This document shows positions 7,806 to 16,228 of a DNA stretch of 64,000 bases, one piece after another (position 1 is the first letter of the stretch; each line of letters opens with the position of its first letter). The notes under the pieces are model-generated. The model was not told the DNA's origin. It did not search any database and saw only the letters and a list, made by a program, of their open reading frames with translations. A program made the position numbers and the translations under genes. Source of the DNA: an uncultured Candidatus Melainabacteria bacterium (GTDB lineage: Bacteria; Cyanobacteriota; Vampirovibrionia; Gastranaerophilales; Gastranaerophilaceae); NCBI GenBank assembly GCA_949902595.1, contig CATLDC010000001.1, positions 310,001 through 374,000 on the forward strand, written 5' to 3'.

Positions 7806-8444
7806 CTAGTTGTAACTCTGCACCAGCCCCTGAACAATCAGCGCCCAGCCGTCAACCGCAATAAATATCAGGAGTTTGAACGGAAGCGAAATAATCGTTG
7901 GTGATAACATGAACATACCGAGTGCGAGCAAAATGTTTGCAACAACAAGGTCTAGAACAATGAACGGAACAAAAACCACAAACCCGATTTCGAACGCGGT
8001 TTTGAGTTCGCTCAAAATATAAGCAGGCGCAACCTCCCAGATTGTAATATCCTCCGGTGATTTTGGCGGGGTCTTGTGCTTGAGCTCCACAAAAAACGCC
8101 AAATCGTTTTCTCTGGTCTGCTTCATCATAAATTCCTTCAACGGTTTTGAACCCTCGTCAATTGCCATGATTAGATTCCCGTTTCTCTGGTAAGGAATCG
8201 AGCCCCTGTCATACATCTGCTGGAATACTCCGCCCATTGTGTAAAAAGTAAGTATCATACAAAGCCCAATCGTAACGATTGCAGGCGGAACCTGAACACC
8301 CATTGCGGTCTTCAGGAGCGAAAAAACAATCGTGAATCTTAAAAAACAGGTCATGCAGCAGAATACGAACGGCAGAAGCGAGAAAAGCGACATTACCGTT
8401 AGCATTTGCAAAACCGGGTTCATATCTTGTAAAACTGAGTCCAT
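7806..8444 (-). CDS. fliP: Flagellar biosynthesis protein FliP
   Basis: FliP is the pore-forming pentamer of the flagellar export gate. The 212-residue product shows the family's hydrophobic segments and conserved blocks: CFLRFTIVFSLLKTAMGVQVPP near residue 35, FYTMGGVFQQMYDRG near residue 70, and the C-terminal membrane pair with LGMFMLSPTIISLPFKLLIF. Many FliP proteins have a cleaved signal peptide; this one begins directly at the first conserved helix. The ATG lies one base after the fliO stop, indicating tight coupling. Confidence 0.93.
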   Translation of the reverse strand: MDSVLQDMNPVLQMLTVMSLFSLLPFVFCCMTCFLRFTIVFSLLKTAMGVQVPPAIVTIGLCMILTFYTMGGVFQQMYDRGSIPYQRNGNLIMAIDEGSKPLKEFMMKQTRENDLAFFVELKHKTPPKSPEDITIWEVAPAYILSELKTAFEIGFVVFVPFIVLDLVVANILLALGMFMLSPTIISLPFKLLIFIAVDGWALIVQGLVQSYN

Positions 8445-8445
8445 A

Positions 8446-8913
8446 TTATTTTAGCCTTTCTGCCAGATTCTTTATCACAGATGTATGCTGTGAACTTGTT
8501 TTAGAACTAAGCATACTTGATTTTATTCCAATGTTTGATTTGTCCATAAAGCTCGGAGTTTTGTTCAGAGCAGACATTGTTTGTTGAAAGGTTGCAGATT
8601 CAACCCTCACCCTAGCCCTCTCCCCCGGAGAGGGAATGACCGGCTCGTCCTCTGTAATAAGATTCTCGCCAGTCTCAAGCTTCGATATCAATGTTGTCTT
8701 GTCAACATCACCCGCAATCAGAAACTTCTCCCTGCCTGTAGAGACTATGTAGAGAGTTTTTCTCGGTGCAAGTGACATTGTGTCAACTATTTTTAAGTAT
8801 TTTGATTTTTTGACACACCCGCCTGTTGTCGCGTTCTTGAAAACCAGAAGCGCAACCACAATCACCCCGACCATTGCAAGTGTGTATACCATGAAGTTTG
8901 CTAAATATCCCAT
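8446..8913 (-). CDS. fliO: FliO-like flagellar protein carrying a translated palindromic repeat
   Basis: A 155-residue protein with one N-terminal membrane helix (VYTLAMVGVIVVALLVFK) followed by the FliO fold: LKIVDTMSLAPRKTLYIVSTGREKFLIAGDVDKTTLISKL, matching the family pattern of a strand carrying R-x-L-x-V-V and G-x-x-x-L-L-G. FliO helps assemble the FliP pore. Residues about 92-103 (PVIPSPGERARVRVES) are encoded by a REP-like palindrome and are not part of the family. It immediately precedes fliP. Sequence divergence makes the symbol somewhat less certain than for fliP. Confidence 0.75.
   Translation of the reverse strand: MGYLANFMVYTLAMVGVIVVALLVFKNATTGGCVKKSKYLKIVDTMSLAPRKTLYIVSTGREKFLIAGDVDKTTLISKLETGENLITEDEPVIPSPGERARVRVESATFQQTMSALNKTPSFMDKSNIGIKSSMLSSKTSSQHTSVIKNLAERLK
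8604..8634 (+). repeat. REP-like palindromic repeat inside fliO
   Basis: CCCTCACCCTAGCCCTCTCC continues into CCGGAGAGGG and matches the intergenic copy at 6708-6740. Here it is in frame within fliO and is translated as SPGERARVRV, with no stop codon introduced. Confidence 0.8.
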
Positions 8914-8942
8914 ACTATATCCTTAATGTTTTTTTACGAAAA

Positions 8943-10037
8943 TCAAGCCTCTTGTCCTTCGACTTCAAAATCACTGTAGTCAAAGTCTTCTGCCGGTGCT
9001 TCCGGAGCAGCTTCCGGCTCCGGTGCGCTCTGTGGAGCTGCCTCCGGCGCAGGTGAATCATTAACTTTCTCGATTCTGACCCCGAATCTGTCGTTTATTA
9101 TCACAAGCTCGCCTGACGCCACAAGCTTGCCGCCGACTTTCAGAGACACTTTGTTGTCGTAAACAGAGCAAAGGTCTACTATTAAGCCTTCCTCAATGCT
9201 CTTAAGCTCGCCAAGCGTTACTTTTACCTTATCAAACTCGGCAGCCATATCAACCTGAATGCTGTCCCACAAGTTTGTGTTTGTATTTTCTTCCATACCG
9301 TTTCCTCCGCCCGTATCATAAGGTTCTATGATGTTTATATTAGGTTTTATCTGAAATTTTTGTACGATGTTGTCGCAAACAAGCGTCATCTCTGATGAAT
9401 TGCTGTTCTCAAACACCACAATGTCGCCAATGTCCAGCCTCTTGATATCTGCAAGCGGAAAGACTGTTGTCCCCAGATGCAAATCCACTTCCACAAGGCT
9501 GCTTGCAAAATCCCTGTCCTGAAATCTCGGCTCTTTGACCTCGATTTCCTGCGGAGAAAGAATCTCCTTCGGCACAGAAATAATGAATTTCGCAGCTGTA
9601 TCAGAAATCTCGCTCTTCACAAAGTAAGTAAGGTGCAGAATCTCGTTGTAGCGTCTGTGCGGCTCTATAGTAAAGTTTGGGGCAAGCGTTTCGTAAAGAA
9701 AATCGTTAAACGCAGTGATGATTCGTGCTTCCAGCTCTGTGACTTCTGTTAGTTCAAAATGCCTGTTGTTTTTTCCAAGAACTTTGTCCAGAATTACATT
9801 TATTGCTTCCTGCGAAATCCTTATGTACACATCGTTCTTGGAATTAATCTTGACTTTAGTAACGAAAAATGTTTCGTTCTGGGAAAGTACGTTCATGTTT
9901 GTGCTGATTGAGGCGAGCTTGTACTCGAATCCTTCAAAGAAAAACTCGCTGCTACAGTTCTCTACAACCGGTGTGAATACTGAATCGTACCATGCAAATT
10001 GCTTATATAATTCGTCGAAAAATACAGAATTTATCAT
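8943..10037 (-). CDS. FliM/FliN-type flagellar motor switch protein with two SpoA domains
   Basis: A 364-residue protein combining parts usually found in FliM and FliN/FliY. Residues 1-165 form an N-terminal domain with a CheC/FliM-like segment (TEVTELEARIITAFNDFLYETLAP). A first SpoA domain lies near residues 180-240 (VEVDLHLGTTVFPLADIKRL) and a second near 265-325 (VKVTLGELKSIEEGLIVDL then KLVASGELVIINDRFGVRI, the FliN signature). The C-terminus is an acidic Pro/Ala/Glu tail. Such a protein would build the C-ring and bind the export apparatus. It is the first gene of the export block and lies 29 bases before fliO. Whether it replaces both FliM and FliN cannot be told from this window. Confidence 0.75.
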   Translation of the reverse strand: MINSVFFDELYKQFAWYDSVFTPVVENCSSEFFFEGFEYKLASISTNMNVLSQNETFFVTKVKINSKNDVYIRISQEAINVILDKVLGKNNRHFELTEVTELEARIITAFNDFLYETLAPNFTIEPHRRYNEILHLTYFVKSEISDTAAKFIISVPKEILSPQEIEVKEPRFQDRDFASSLVEVDLHLGTTVFPLADIKRLDIGDIVVFENSNSSEMTLVCDNIVQKFQIKPNINIIEPYDTGGGNGMEENTNTNLWDSIQVDMAAEFDKVKVTLGELKSIEEGLIVDLCSVYDNKVSLKVGGKLVASGELVIINDRFGVRIEKVNDSPAPEAAPQSAPEPEAAPEAPAEDFDYSDFEVEGQEA

Positions 10038-10108
10038 ACCTAATCCCTACTATAGTCCATACGTATCATAGAGGATTTTGGAGAAAAATACATCAACTAT
10101 TTAGAGGA

Positions 10109-10146
10109 GAAGTGCCGGAGCATAGCTCCGGCACTTCGTATTTTTT
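10109..10146. terminator. Intergenic hairpin with T-run
   Basis: GAAGTGCCGGAGC at 10109-10121 pairs with GCTCCGGCACTTC at 10125-10137. A TTTTTT run at 10141-10146 follows on the plus strand, although both flanking genes are on the minus strand. It lies just downstream of the rhodanese stop and probably insulates it from the flagellar block. Confidence 0.6.
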
Positions 10147-10531
10147 ATTGCACTGTTGCGAATCTAAACTCTTCCGACCATGTCTTGAACCCGCCGGATA
10201 ATTCCATTACAGAATACCCGTTTCTTGCAAGCACAAGCGCAGCGCGTGCGCCAAGGTGGCAGTAGTTGTTGTAACAGTAGATAACATGCAGGTCTTCTTT
10301 TTTAAGATTTTTCATCTCTAAAAGCAGGTTATCATAAGGCATGGAAATCGCGCCCGGGATGTGAGCGATTTCGTAGTCTGCCAGAAGCCTTACGTCAATA
10401 ATCTTAACGTTTTCTTCTTCAGATAGTTCCTTAAGCTCGACCGGCCCGAGTGTAAAAGCAAGTTTTTTTGAGAAGAAGCATTCGGCTTTTTCTGTGTTGC
10501 TTCTTAGGTCTTGTATTTTTTCGTCTTTCAT
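10145..10531 (-). CDS. Rhodanese-domain protein
   Basis: A 128-residue single rhodanese domain. The conserved strand KIIDVRLLADYEIAHIPGAISMPY gives the CH2A-type motif, and the active-site loop VIYCYNNYCHLGARAA carries Cys at the nucleophile position. Rhodaneses transfer sulfane sulfur or act in sulfur trafficking. The start at 10531 is chosen because AAGGAG lies seven bases upstream; it begins 11 bases after the DUF308 gene, so the two form an operon. No signal peptide, so cytoplasmic. The substrate cannot be inferred. Confidence 0.82.
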   Translation of the reverse strand: MKDEKIQDLRSNTEKAECFFSKKLAFTLGPVELKELSEEENVKIIDVRLLADYEIAHIPGAISMPYDNLLLEMKNLKKEDLHVIYCYNNYCHLGARAALVLARNGYSVMELSGGFKTWSEEFRFATVQ

Positions 10532-10541
10532 TTTAATCTCC

Positions 10542-11078
10542 TTAAGCGTTATACGCATATTTTGTAGCAATAAACATACTAATCATAGTCATTCCGGCAA
10601 TCAGGAAGTTGATTCCGGCAAGCACACCAACAACCCAGAGCGCGGTTGACGGAAGCCCGATTATGATTATTAACCCGAGAAGGAATTGCATTACTGAAAC
10701 AACAATATTTGCCCACCAGAGGTAGAGTGTTTTTCTGTTTTGGATGGCAAAAGCTGTTGACGAAATGCTTTCAATAAGGAAATAAACCCCGATAATACTT
10801 GTTATCAAAACAAGATTGAACATCGGAGCCATAAACAGCAGAACACCTGCTGCGGCAAGCATGATTCCGAGCAGCATGTTCAAGACAAAGTGCCTGATGT
10901 AGTTTCGCATCATAAACGCGTTTATGGTTTTGTAAACCCCGTAAATAATAAATCCGAGACAAAGCATCATCCCGAAAGTGATTGTAGTAATCTTAGGCAG
11001 CATAAGCATACCAAGCCCGAGCACTGCAAGAAGGATTCCCTCTGTCAGTATAAAGCTTAAAAATTTTTTCTCAGTCAT
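10542..11078 (-). CDS. HdeD/DUF308 family membrane protein
   Basis: A 178-residue integral membrane protein with six predicted hydrophobic helices in three pairs, and the DUF308 repeats: LGFIIYGVYKTINAF near residue 40 and IIGVYFLIESISSTAFAIQNR near residue 95. HdeD in Escherichia coli is linked to acid resistance; the molecular function of the family is unknown. A strong ribosome site (AAGGAG) precedes the ATG. It heads a two-gene operon with the rhodanese. Confidence 0.8.
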   Translation of the reverse strand: MTEKKFLSFILTEGILLAVLGLGMLMLPKITTITFGMMLCLGFIIYGVYKTINAFMMRNYIRHFVLNMLLGIMLAAAGVLLFMAPMFNLVLITSIIGVYFLIESISSTAFAIQNRKTLYLWWANIVVSVMQFLLGLIIIIGLPSTALWVVGVLAGINFLIAGMTMISMFIATKYAYNA

Positions 11079-11172
11079 AATATGTTCTCCTTCGCCTACA
11101 CTATAACTGGTTATAAATTTTTCGCTATCCCCGATTTTCTATATTTAAAGTATGGGAGGCCAAAAGAATATA

Positions 11173-12093
11173 TTAAACCTTTTTCAATCCGCATTTTTCC
11201 AGCATGAGCCTGTCCTGCATCTCTTCAACTCCTTGTGTTGTAAGATAATCTCCTGCAAGCAGCCCGTTTATCCCGGCTCGTAACCCCAACTCCTGCATTT
11301 TAGGGCTCAATCTTGTTTTTCTCCCGCCAGCATAACGTAAAATCGCCTTAGGCATTACCAGCCTGAAAATACAGATTGTTCTTATTACTTCTTCCTCTGT
11401 AATTTTGTCCTCAAATCCCTCCAGAGAAGTACCTTTAATCGGGTTTAAAATATTTATCGGAACGGTTTTGGGGTTTAGCTCTGCAAGTGATAGAGCCATA
11501 TCAATCCTGTCTTCGCGTGTCTCGCCCATTCCGATTATAACACCGGTGCAGGCTTCAATTCCGTTTTTAGTAATCATCTTTACAGTGTTTACCCTGTCTT
11601 CAAAATCATGGGTGGTGCAGATGTTCTTGTGGTAGTTTCTGGAGGTGTTAATGTTGTGGTTGAACCTCTCAACCCCCGCCTGCTTAATCTGTTTTATCTG
11701 CTCATCGTTTAACAGGCCAAGCGAAGCGCAGCAATGGATTCCTTCTATTGAGGCAACAGCTCTAATCATCTCAAGAATCTTTTGAAAATCTGCGCCGCTC
11801 TCGCTTCTTCCGGAAGTCACAATACAGAATCTTGATGCGCCGTTTTCTTTTGCTTTTATTGCAGCTGCTTTAACCTCTTCGACTTCCATGAGCGGATGAC
11901 AATGTATATCTGCGTGGTTATGAATACTCTGGGAGCAGTATTTGCAATTCTCGCCGCATTTGCCGGTTTTGGCGCTTATTATTGAACAAACTTCAACCTC
12001 ATTCTTAAAGTTTTCTTTTGTTACTTTTTCTGCTTTTGAAACGAGATCGTCCAGCTCCATGTCATACAATTTTATTAAATCTTCTCTTTTCAT
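11173..12093 (-). CDS. bioB: Biotin synthase
   Basis: BioB is a radical SAM enzyme that inserts sulfur into dethiobiotin. The 306-residue product has the radical SAM cluster motif CGENCKYCSQS near residue 48, followed by the family blocks ARFCIVTSGR-like SRFCIVTSGR, CCASLGLL, HNINTSRNYH and GVIIGMGET, and the C-terminal LRAGINGLLAGDYLTTQG. The upstream ribosome site GGAG overlaps the end of mnmA, three bases away, so nadA, mnmA and bioB form one operon. No other biotin gene is nearby. Assignment is firm. Confidence 0.93.
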   Translation of the reverse strand: MKREDLIKLYDMELDDLVSKAEKVTKENFKNEVEVCSIISAKTGKCGENCKYCSQSIHNHADIHCHPLMEVEEVKAAAIKAKENGASRFCIVTSGRSESGADFQKILEMIRAVASIEGIHCCASLGLLNDEQIKQIKQAGVERFNHNINTSRNYHKNICTTHDFEDRVNTVKMITKNGIEACTGVIIGMGETREDRIDMALSLAELNPKTVPINILNPIKGTSLEGFEDKITEEEVIRTICIFRLVMPKAILRYAGGRKTRLSPKMQELGLRAGINGLLAGDYLTTQGVEEMQDRLMLEKCGLKKV

Positions 12094-12095
12094 AA

Positions 12096-13190
12096 TTATT
12101 CTCCTGCCTTATCAATAATCCCGCCGCCAAGCACAGTGTCATTGTCATAGAAAACAATTGACTGCCCCGGTGCAATGGAAGATTGCATGTTCTCAAATTC
12201 TACCTTAACGTTTTTGTTTCCCAGAGGATAAATCCTAACCTCTTGAGGCTTCTGGCTTGAACGTATTTTTGCTCTGCAATTTCTGATGCCTGATAATTCA
12301 TCAAACGCAATCCAGTTGAGATTTGTCGCTTCAAGCTTGTCCTTGAAAGTTTTTTCTCTGAAACCTACAACGACCTCGTTTGTTTCACTTCTTAACTCAA
12401 CAACATACAACGCGTCAGAAGAACTTATTCCAAGCCCTTTTCTTTGCCCGATTGTGTAATTCCAAACCCCATTGTGCTCACCAAGAATCTTGCCTTCTGT
12501 GTCAACAATGTTTCCGCGCTTTGGCTGGATTTGAAGAAGCTCGTTATAATCACCCTCGTAAAAATCCTGACTGTCAGGTTTTTCTGCAACATCAAGACTG
12601 AAATCTTTTGCAATATTTCTTATCTCATCTTTTGTGTAACTTCCAAGCGGAAGAAGAATATTTGCAAGCTGCTCCTGACTCAGGCGGTATAAGAAATAAG
12701 ACTGGTCTTTGTTGGGACTAATGCCTGCTTTTAATAAATAGCGCCCGTCTTCGCTTTTATCAACACGGGCATAATGTCCGGTTGCAAACTTGTCAAACCT
12801 GATTCCGTTTATTTTTGCAAGGTGAGGAAGCACATCAAATTTTATACGTGAGTTGCACCAGATACACGGGTTTGGTGTTCTTGCTGACAGGTATTCCTGT
12901 TTGAAATTCTTGAGGACAATCTCTTCATACTGCTTTGCACAGTCAAAAACATGAAACTCAATTCCGATTTGTTTGCACACCTTTTTTGCTGATTCGATAT
13001 CTTCTTTTTCATCCGGCCCAAAACAGGCACCATGGGTTTTGTTAGGGAGCTTTTTTTGAATCTCTTGGTAAACTCCTTCTTTACCCCAGATTGCCATTGT
13101 TGCTCCGACAACTTCGTGCCCCTGCTCTTTCAGAAGCAGGGCGGCTGTTGAAGAGTCTACTCCGCCGGACATTCCGACTAATATTTTCAT
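12096..13190 (-). CDS. mnmA: tRNA 2-thiouridine synthetase MnmA
   Basis: MnmA adenylates and thiolates U34 of Lys, Glu and Gln tRNAs. The 364-residue product has the PP-loop GMSGGVDSS at residues 7-15, the catalytic cysteine motif NPCIWCNSRIKF near residue 105, GHYAR near residue 130 and the second Cys region around PDSQDFYEG near residue 200, where the usual CF is replaced by DF (SQDFYEG versus SQDICF), so the second catalytic Cys of classical MnmA is not seen there. The ATG at 13190 overlaps the nadA stop as ATGA and is preferred to an upstream ATG inside nadA. It lies in an operon with nadA and bioB. Confidence 0.9.
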   Translation of the reverse strand: MKILVGMSGGVDSSTAALLLKEQGHEVVGATMAIWGKEGVYQEIQKKLPNKTHGACFGPDEKEDIESAKKVCKQIGIEFHVFDCAKQYEEIVLKNFKQEYLSARTPNPCIWCNSRIKFDVLPHLAKINGIRFDKFATGHYARVDKSEDGRYLLKAGISPNKDQSYFLYRLSQEQLANILLPLGSYTKDEIRNIAKDFSLDVAEKPDSQDFYEGDYNELLQIQPKRGNIVDTEGKILGEHNGVWNYTIGQRKGLGISSSDALYVVELRSETNEVVVGFREKTFKDKLEATNLNWIAFDELSGIRNCRAKIRSSQKPQEVRIYPLGNKNVKVEFENMQSSIAPGQSIVFYDNDTVLGGGIIDKAGE

Positions 13191-14092
13191 TTTGCACACT
13201 CCATCATTCTGCTTATACACCTATAAGCCTTTTTCTGTACTTCTTTTTCTATTTTAATTTCATGCTCTTCATTCTTTAAAGCATTGTAGACATCCTGAAC
13301 GGTATTCCATTTCATGTTCTGACAAATAATATCATCCCTTATCAGATAAAATTCTTTTTGCGGATAGTCACGCTTCAGCCTGTCCAGAACACCTTTTTCT
13401 GTCGCGATTACAAAGCTTTGTTCAGAAGAATTTTTAACATATTCCATGATTTCTTTTGTGGAGCCGACAAAATCAGCCAGCCTGGAAACCGCGTTGTGGC
13501 ACTCAGGATGCGCAAGTATCTTTGAGCCCGGATGATTTTTTCTTGCAGCCTCTATATCCTCAATCCTTATGCGCAAATGGGTAGGGCAAAAACCATTGTA
13601 GGTATTTACTTTGACTTTTTCAAGCTTTTTCTCGACCCATTTGCCAAGATATGTGTCAGGCACAAACAAGATTTCATCAACATTAAGGCTTTTTACAACA
13701 CTTAGCGCGTTCGAGCTTGTGCAGCAGATATCGCATTCAGCCTTGATTTCAGCGGTTGAATTTATGTAACATACAGTTGGAATCCCCGGATGCTTTGATT
13801 TGAACTCTCTTAGTTGCTTGAGGTTAAGCATATCAGCCATAAAACAGCCGGAGTTAAGATTTGGAAGCAAAACTTTCTTATCCGGATTAAGAAGTTTTGC
13901 TGATTGCGCCATAAAATGGACTCCTGCGAACACGATAATATCCGCCTCTGTTTCTTTTGCTTTTTTGCTCAGAAAAAACGAATCGCCCACAAAATCAGAT
14001 ATTTCGTCAAGCTCTATTGGCTGATAGCAATGCGTCAGAATAATCGCATTTTTTTCTTTTTTTAATCTTTTTATCTCTTGAATATAATCCAT
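13187..14092 (-). CDS. nadA: Quinolinate synthase NadA (copy 1)
   Basis: NadA condenses iminoaspartate with dihydroxyacetone phosphate to quinolinate in de novo NAD synthesis, using a [4Fe-4S] cluster. The 301-residue product carries the three expected ligands: SGCFMADM near residue 85, AHPECHN near residue 170 and ICQNMKWNT near residue 255, plus the pseudo-repeat blocks THCYQPIE, INSTAEIKAECDICCTSSNA and TEKGVLDRLKRDYP. A GAAGG ribosome site precedes the ATG. It heads the nadA-mnmA-bioB operon. A second NadA lies 7.5 kb away and is closely similar. Confidence 0.93.
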   Translation of the reverse strand: MDYIQEIKRLKKEKNAIILTHCYQPIELDEISDFVGDSFFLSKKAKETEADIIVFAGVHFMAQSAKLLNPDKKVLLPNLNSGCFMADMLNLKQLREFKSKHPGIPTVCYINSTAEIKAECDICCTSSNALSVVKSLNVDEILFVPDTYLGKWVEKKLEKVKVNTYNGFCPTHLRIRIEDIEAARKNHPGSKILAHPECHNAVSRLADFVGSTKEIMEYVKNSSEQSFVIATEKGVLDRLKRDYPQKEFYLIRDDIICQNMKWNTVQDVYNALKNEEHEIKIEKEVQKKAYRCISRMMECAK

Positions 14093-14221
14093 ATTTCGCC
14101 TTCACTAAATTTTTATGCCATACCATAACATATTATAAATATTAGCTTTTTGCAATAATTAATTTTGTGGCATAAATATGGAGTCTGGAAAAATTGTGAT
14201 TCTCTTGAAAAAGTTTTAATG

Positions 14222-14332
14222 ATGGCATCAGAAAATGTTGAGGAGTCTGCAAAGAACATAGAGTTTTCTGTGACAGAAGATGTTTTGCAGAGATTTGTTG
14301 ACTACATAACCTTTATGCAGCGCTGTTCTTAA
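14222..14332 (+). pseudogene. Possible remnant reading frame upstream of nadA
   Basis: The 236-base gap between nadA and the hydrolase holds an open frame on the plus strand ending at 14332. From the ATG at 14222 it encodes 36 residues (VEESAKNIEFSVTEDVLQRF is typical), and the same frame is open back to about 14160 without a start codon. The codon usage looks protein-like and there is no ribosome site, so it may be the tail of a lost gene. It overlaps the convergent hydrolase stop by a few bases. I see nothing else in the gap except the nadA promoter region. Confidence 0.25.
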
Positions 14333-15342
14333 CCTTTCAGATACTCTCTATAAAACTCTTCAATCTTGTCAAAAGGTATTTTCTCAAGATTGTCATACAA
14401 ATCAGTATGATTTGCTCCCTTTATTATTAAAAGCTCCTTGTTGTCACCTTTTAACTTCTTGAATGCATCTACGCTAAAGTATTTGCTGTGCGCATTCTCG
14501 CCATGAATCATCAATACCGCGTTTTGAATCTCATCGCTGTAACACAAAATCGGCATTGTCATAAATGACAGAGATGAAGTCATGTTCCAATTCCTGTTAG
14601 AATTAATCGAACGTTTGTGGAATCCGCGCGGAGTCTTGTAATAATCGTAATAATCTTTTACAAACTGCGGCTCTTTGCCTGTAAGCTTTTCAGGCAATCC
14701 TGCGCCCTTTTCATAAGCCCCGATTCGAAAATCTTCTGTGCGCTGCCTGTTCAATTTCTGTCTAAGCTCGTAGCGTGCTTTTTCGTCCAGACCGTCAAAA
14801 TATCCGTTGGCGTTTACCCTGCTCATATCGTACATTGTAGAAGTCACAGTTGCCTTGATTCTCGTATCCATTGACGCAGCGTTCAGCCCCATTCCGCCAA
14901 ACCCGCAAATTCCGAGAATCCCGATTTTTTCAGGGTCAATATTCGGCTGATTGCTCAAAAAATCAACCGCAGCGCTGAAATCCTCTGTATTAATATCAGG
15001 TGAAGCTACGTCTCGCGGCTCACCACCGCTTTCTCCTGTGTAGGAAGGGTCAAAAGCTAAGGTTATAAATCCCCGCTCTGCAAGAGTTTGCGCGTATAAA
15101 CCGGAAGCCTGCTCTTTTACCGCGCCAAAAGGGCCGGAAATTGCAATCGCAGCAAGTTTTCCTGAGGCGTTCTTTGGTGTGTACAAATCACCTGTTAATC
15201 GTATCCCATACCTGTTCTTAAAGTGCACTTTTTGAACCTCAACTTTGTCGCTTTTAGGGAATACTTTGTCCCATGTGCTGTTGCTCATAAAAATACCTCC
15301 GATTATTAATAAAATTGTTACGCAAATTAATAAAGTTCTCAT
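14329..15342 (-). CDS. Membrane-anchored alpha/beta hydrolase (YcjY/dienelactone hydrolase-like)
   Basis: A 337-residue protein with an N-terminal hydrophobic anchor (TLLICVTILLIIGGIFM), then an alpha/beta hydrolase fold. The nucleophile elbow is GICGFGGMG near residue 145, so the nucleophile would be Cys as in dienelactone hydrolases rather than Ser. The acid region is near VLMIHGENAHSKYF and the catalytic His is in GANHTDLYD. The start at 15342 overlaps the preceding gene's stop as ATGA and has AAGGAG upstream. It is the last gene of the DUF3737-hydrolase-hydrolase operon controlled from the LysR intergenic region. The substrate is unknown. Confidence 0.8.
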   Translation of the reverse strand: MRTLLICVTILLIIGGIFMSNSTWDKVFPKSDKVEVQKVHFKNRYGIRLTGDLYTPKNASGKLAAIAISGPFGAVKEQASGLYAQTLAERGFITLAFDPSYTGESGGEPRDVASPDINTEDFSAAVDFLSNQPNIDPEKIGILGICGFGGMGLNAASMDTRIKATVTSTMYDMSRVNANGYFDGLDEKARYELRQKLNRQRTEDFRIGAYEKGAGLPEKLTGKEPQFVKDYYDYYKTPRGFHKRSINSNRNWNMTSSLSFMTMPILCYSDEIQNAVLMIHGENAHSKYFSVDAFKKLKGDNKELLIIKGANHTDLYDNLEKIPFDKIEEFYREYLKG

Positions 15343-16217
15343 ACAAAAGCTCCTTCGTAATGATTCTTTATGCAACCCAAAACGGTCTCTGCATAAATAT
15401 CATGCTTGCCGTAAAAAATGTGCGACGCACCCTCAACTTCTATCACCTGATTGTGCGAAGGGTCTCTTGTCCACGAATTTAGCGTTTCCATAAACCCCTT
15501 CGGACTTTCACCGGTCACAGAATCCTTTGAACAAATAATAAACGACCCATTTGGCTTTATATTATGCAAAGACTTGGTCTCGCCTTCTCCGCTCAAAACA
15601 GGACAGTTCTTGAGGTTGTCCGCATTGTAAAACCCGAGTACCGTGCTTGCCGTCATCGGAGAAAAACCTCCGAACAGAAACGGCAAAATCTCGTCCCCTC
15701 TGCCTTCATCCACCCAACTTTTGGCTGTTTCAAAGCATTTGTCAATGTTTGGCATGACTTTCCACCAGTGCATAATGTCAACCGGAGATGAGACGATAAA
15801 ATAGTCAACATAATTGTCTTGCGTGTTTCCAAGATAGTGAATAATCTTGTTCGAGCCGAGCGAATGCCCTGCAAGGATTATGTTTTTGAAGCCCATTTCT
15901 TCTTTTGCGTATTTAATATAAGTTTCAACATCTTCGTAAACCATGGTGAAATCGTCGTTGAACACACCTGCGTGCCTCTGTTTTCCGATTGAAAAATCCG
16001 TATAAGCAAAGCAGGAAAACGAATCATGCGCGTGCGCAATAATGCATGTGATTCCGTTTTCACTCAATATTTTTCCTGTTGTATACAAGAGTTCGTTTTG
16101 GAAAACATTTGAGCAAATCCCCGTAAGCATTACTACAACTGTGTCAGCAGAGTTGTCTCCAAATATTGTGCCAACAAGCTCAAGACCCCTTGGTGTCCTG
16201 ACTTTTAATATGTCCAT
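15339..16217 (-). CDS. Alpha/beta hydrolase
   Basis: A 292-residue cytoplasmic alpha/beta hydrolase. The nucleophile elbow GHSLGSNK lies near residue 120 (Ser nucleophile), a possible acid in IICSKDSVTGES near residue 225, and the catalytic His in EGASHIFYGKHD near residue 265. The early segment MLTGICSNVFQNELLY corresponds to the oxyanion region. It lies 11 bases after the DUF3737 gene and overlaps the next hydrolase by four bases. Similar hydrolases often accompany DUF3737 and LysR genes in gut bacteria. Substrate unknown. Confidence 0.8.
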   Translation of the reverse strand: MDILKVRTPRGLELVGTIFGDNSADTVVVMLTGICSNVFQNELLYTTGKILSENGITCIIAHAHDSFSCFAYTDFSIGKQRHAGVFNDDFTMVYEDVETYIKYAKEEMGFKNIILAGHSLGSNKIIHYLGNTQDNYVDYFIVSSPVDIMHWWKVMPNIDKCFETAKSWVDEGRGDEILPFLFGGFSPMTASTVLGFYNADNLKNCPVLSGEGETKSLHNIKPNGSFIICSKDSVTGESPKGFMETLNSWTRDPSHNQVIEVEGASHIFYGKHDIYAETVLGCIKNHYEGAFV

Positions 16218-16228
16218 CTTGTTTTCTC

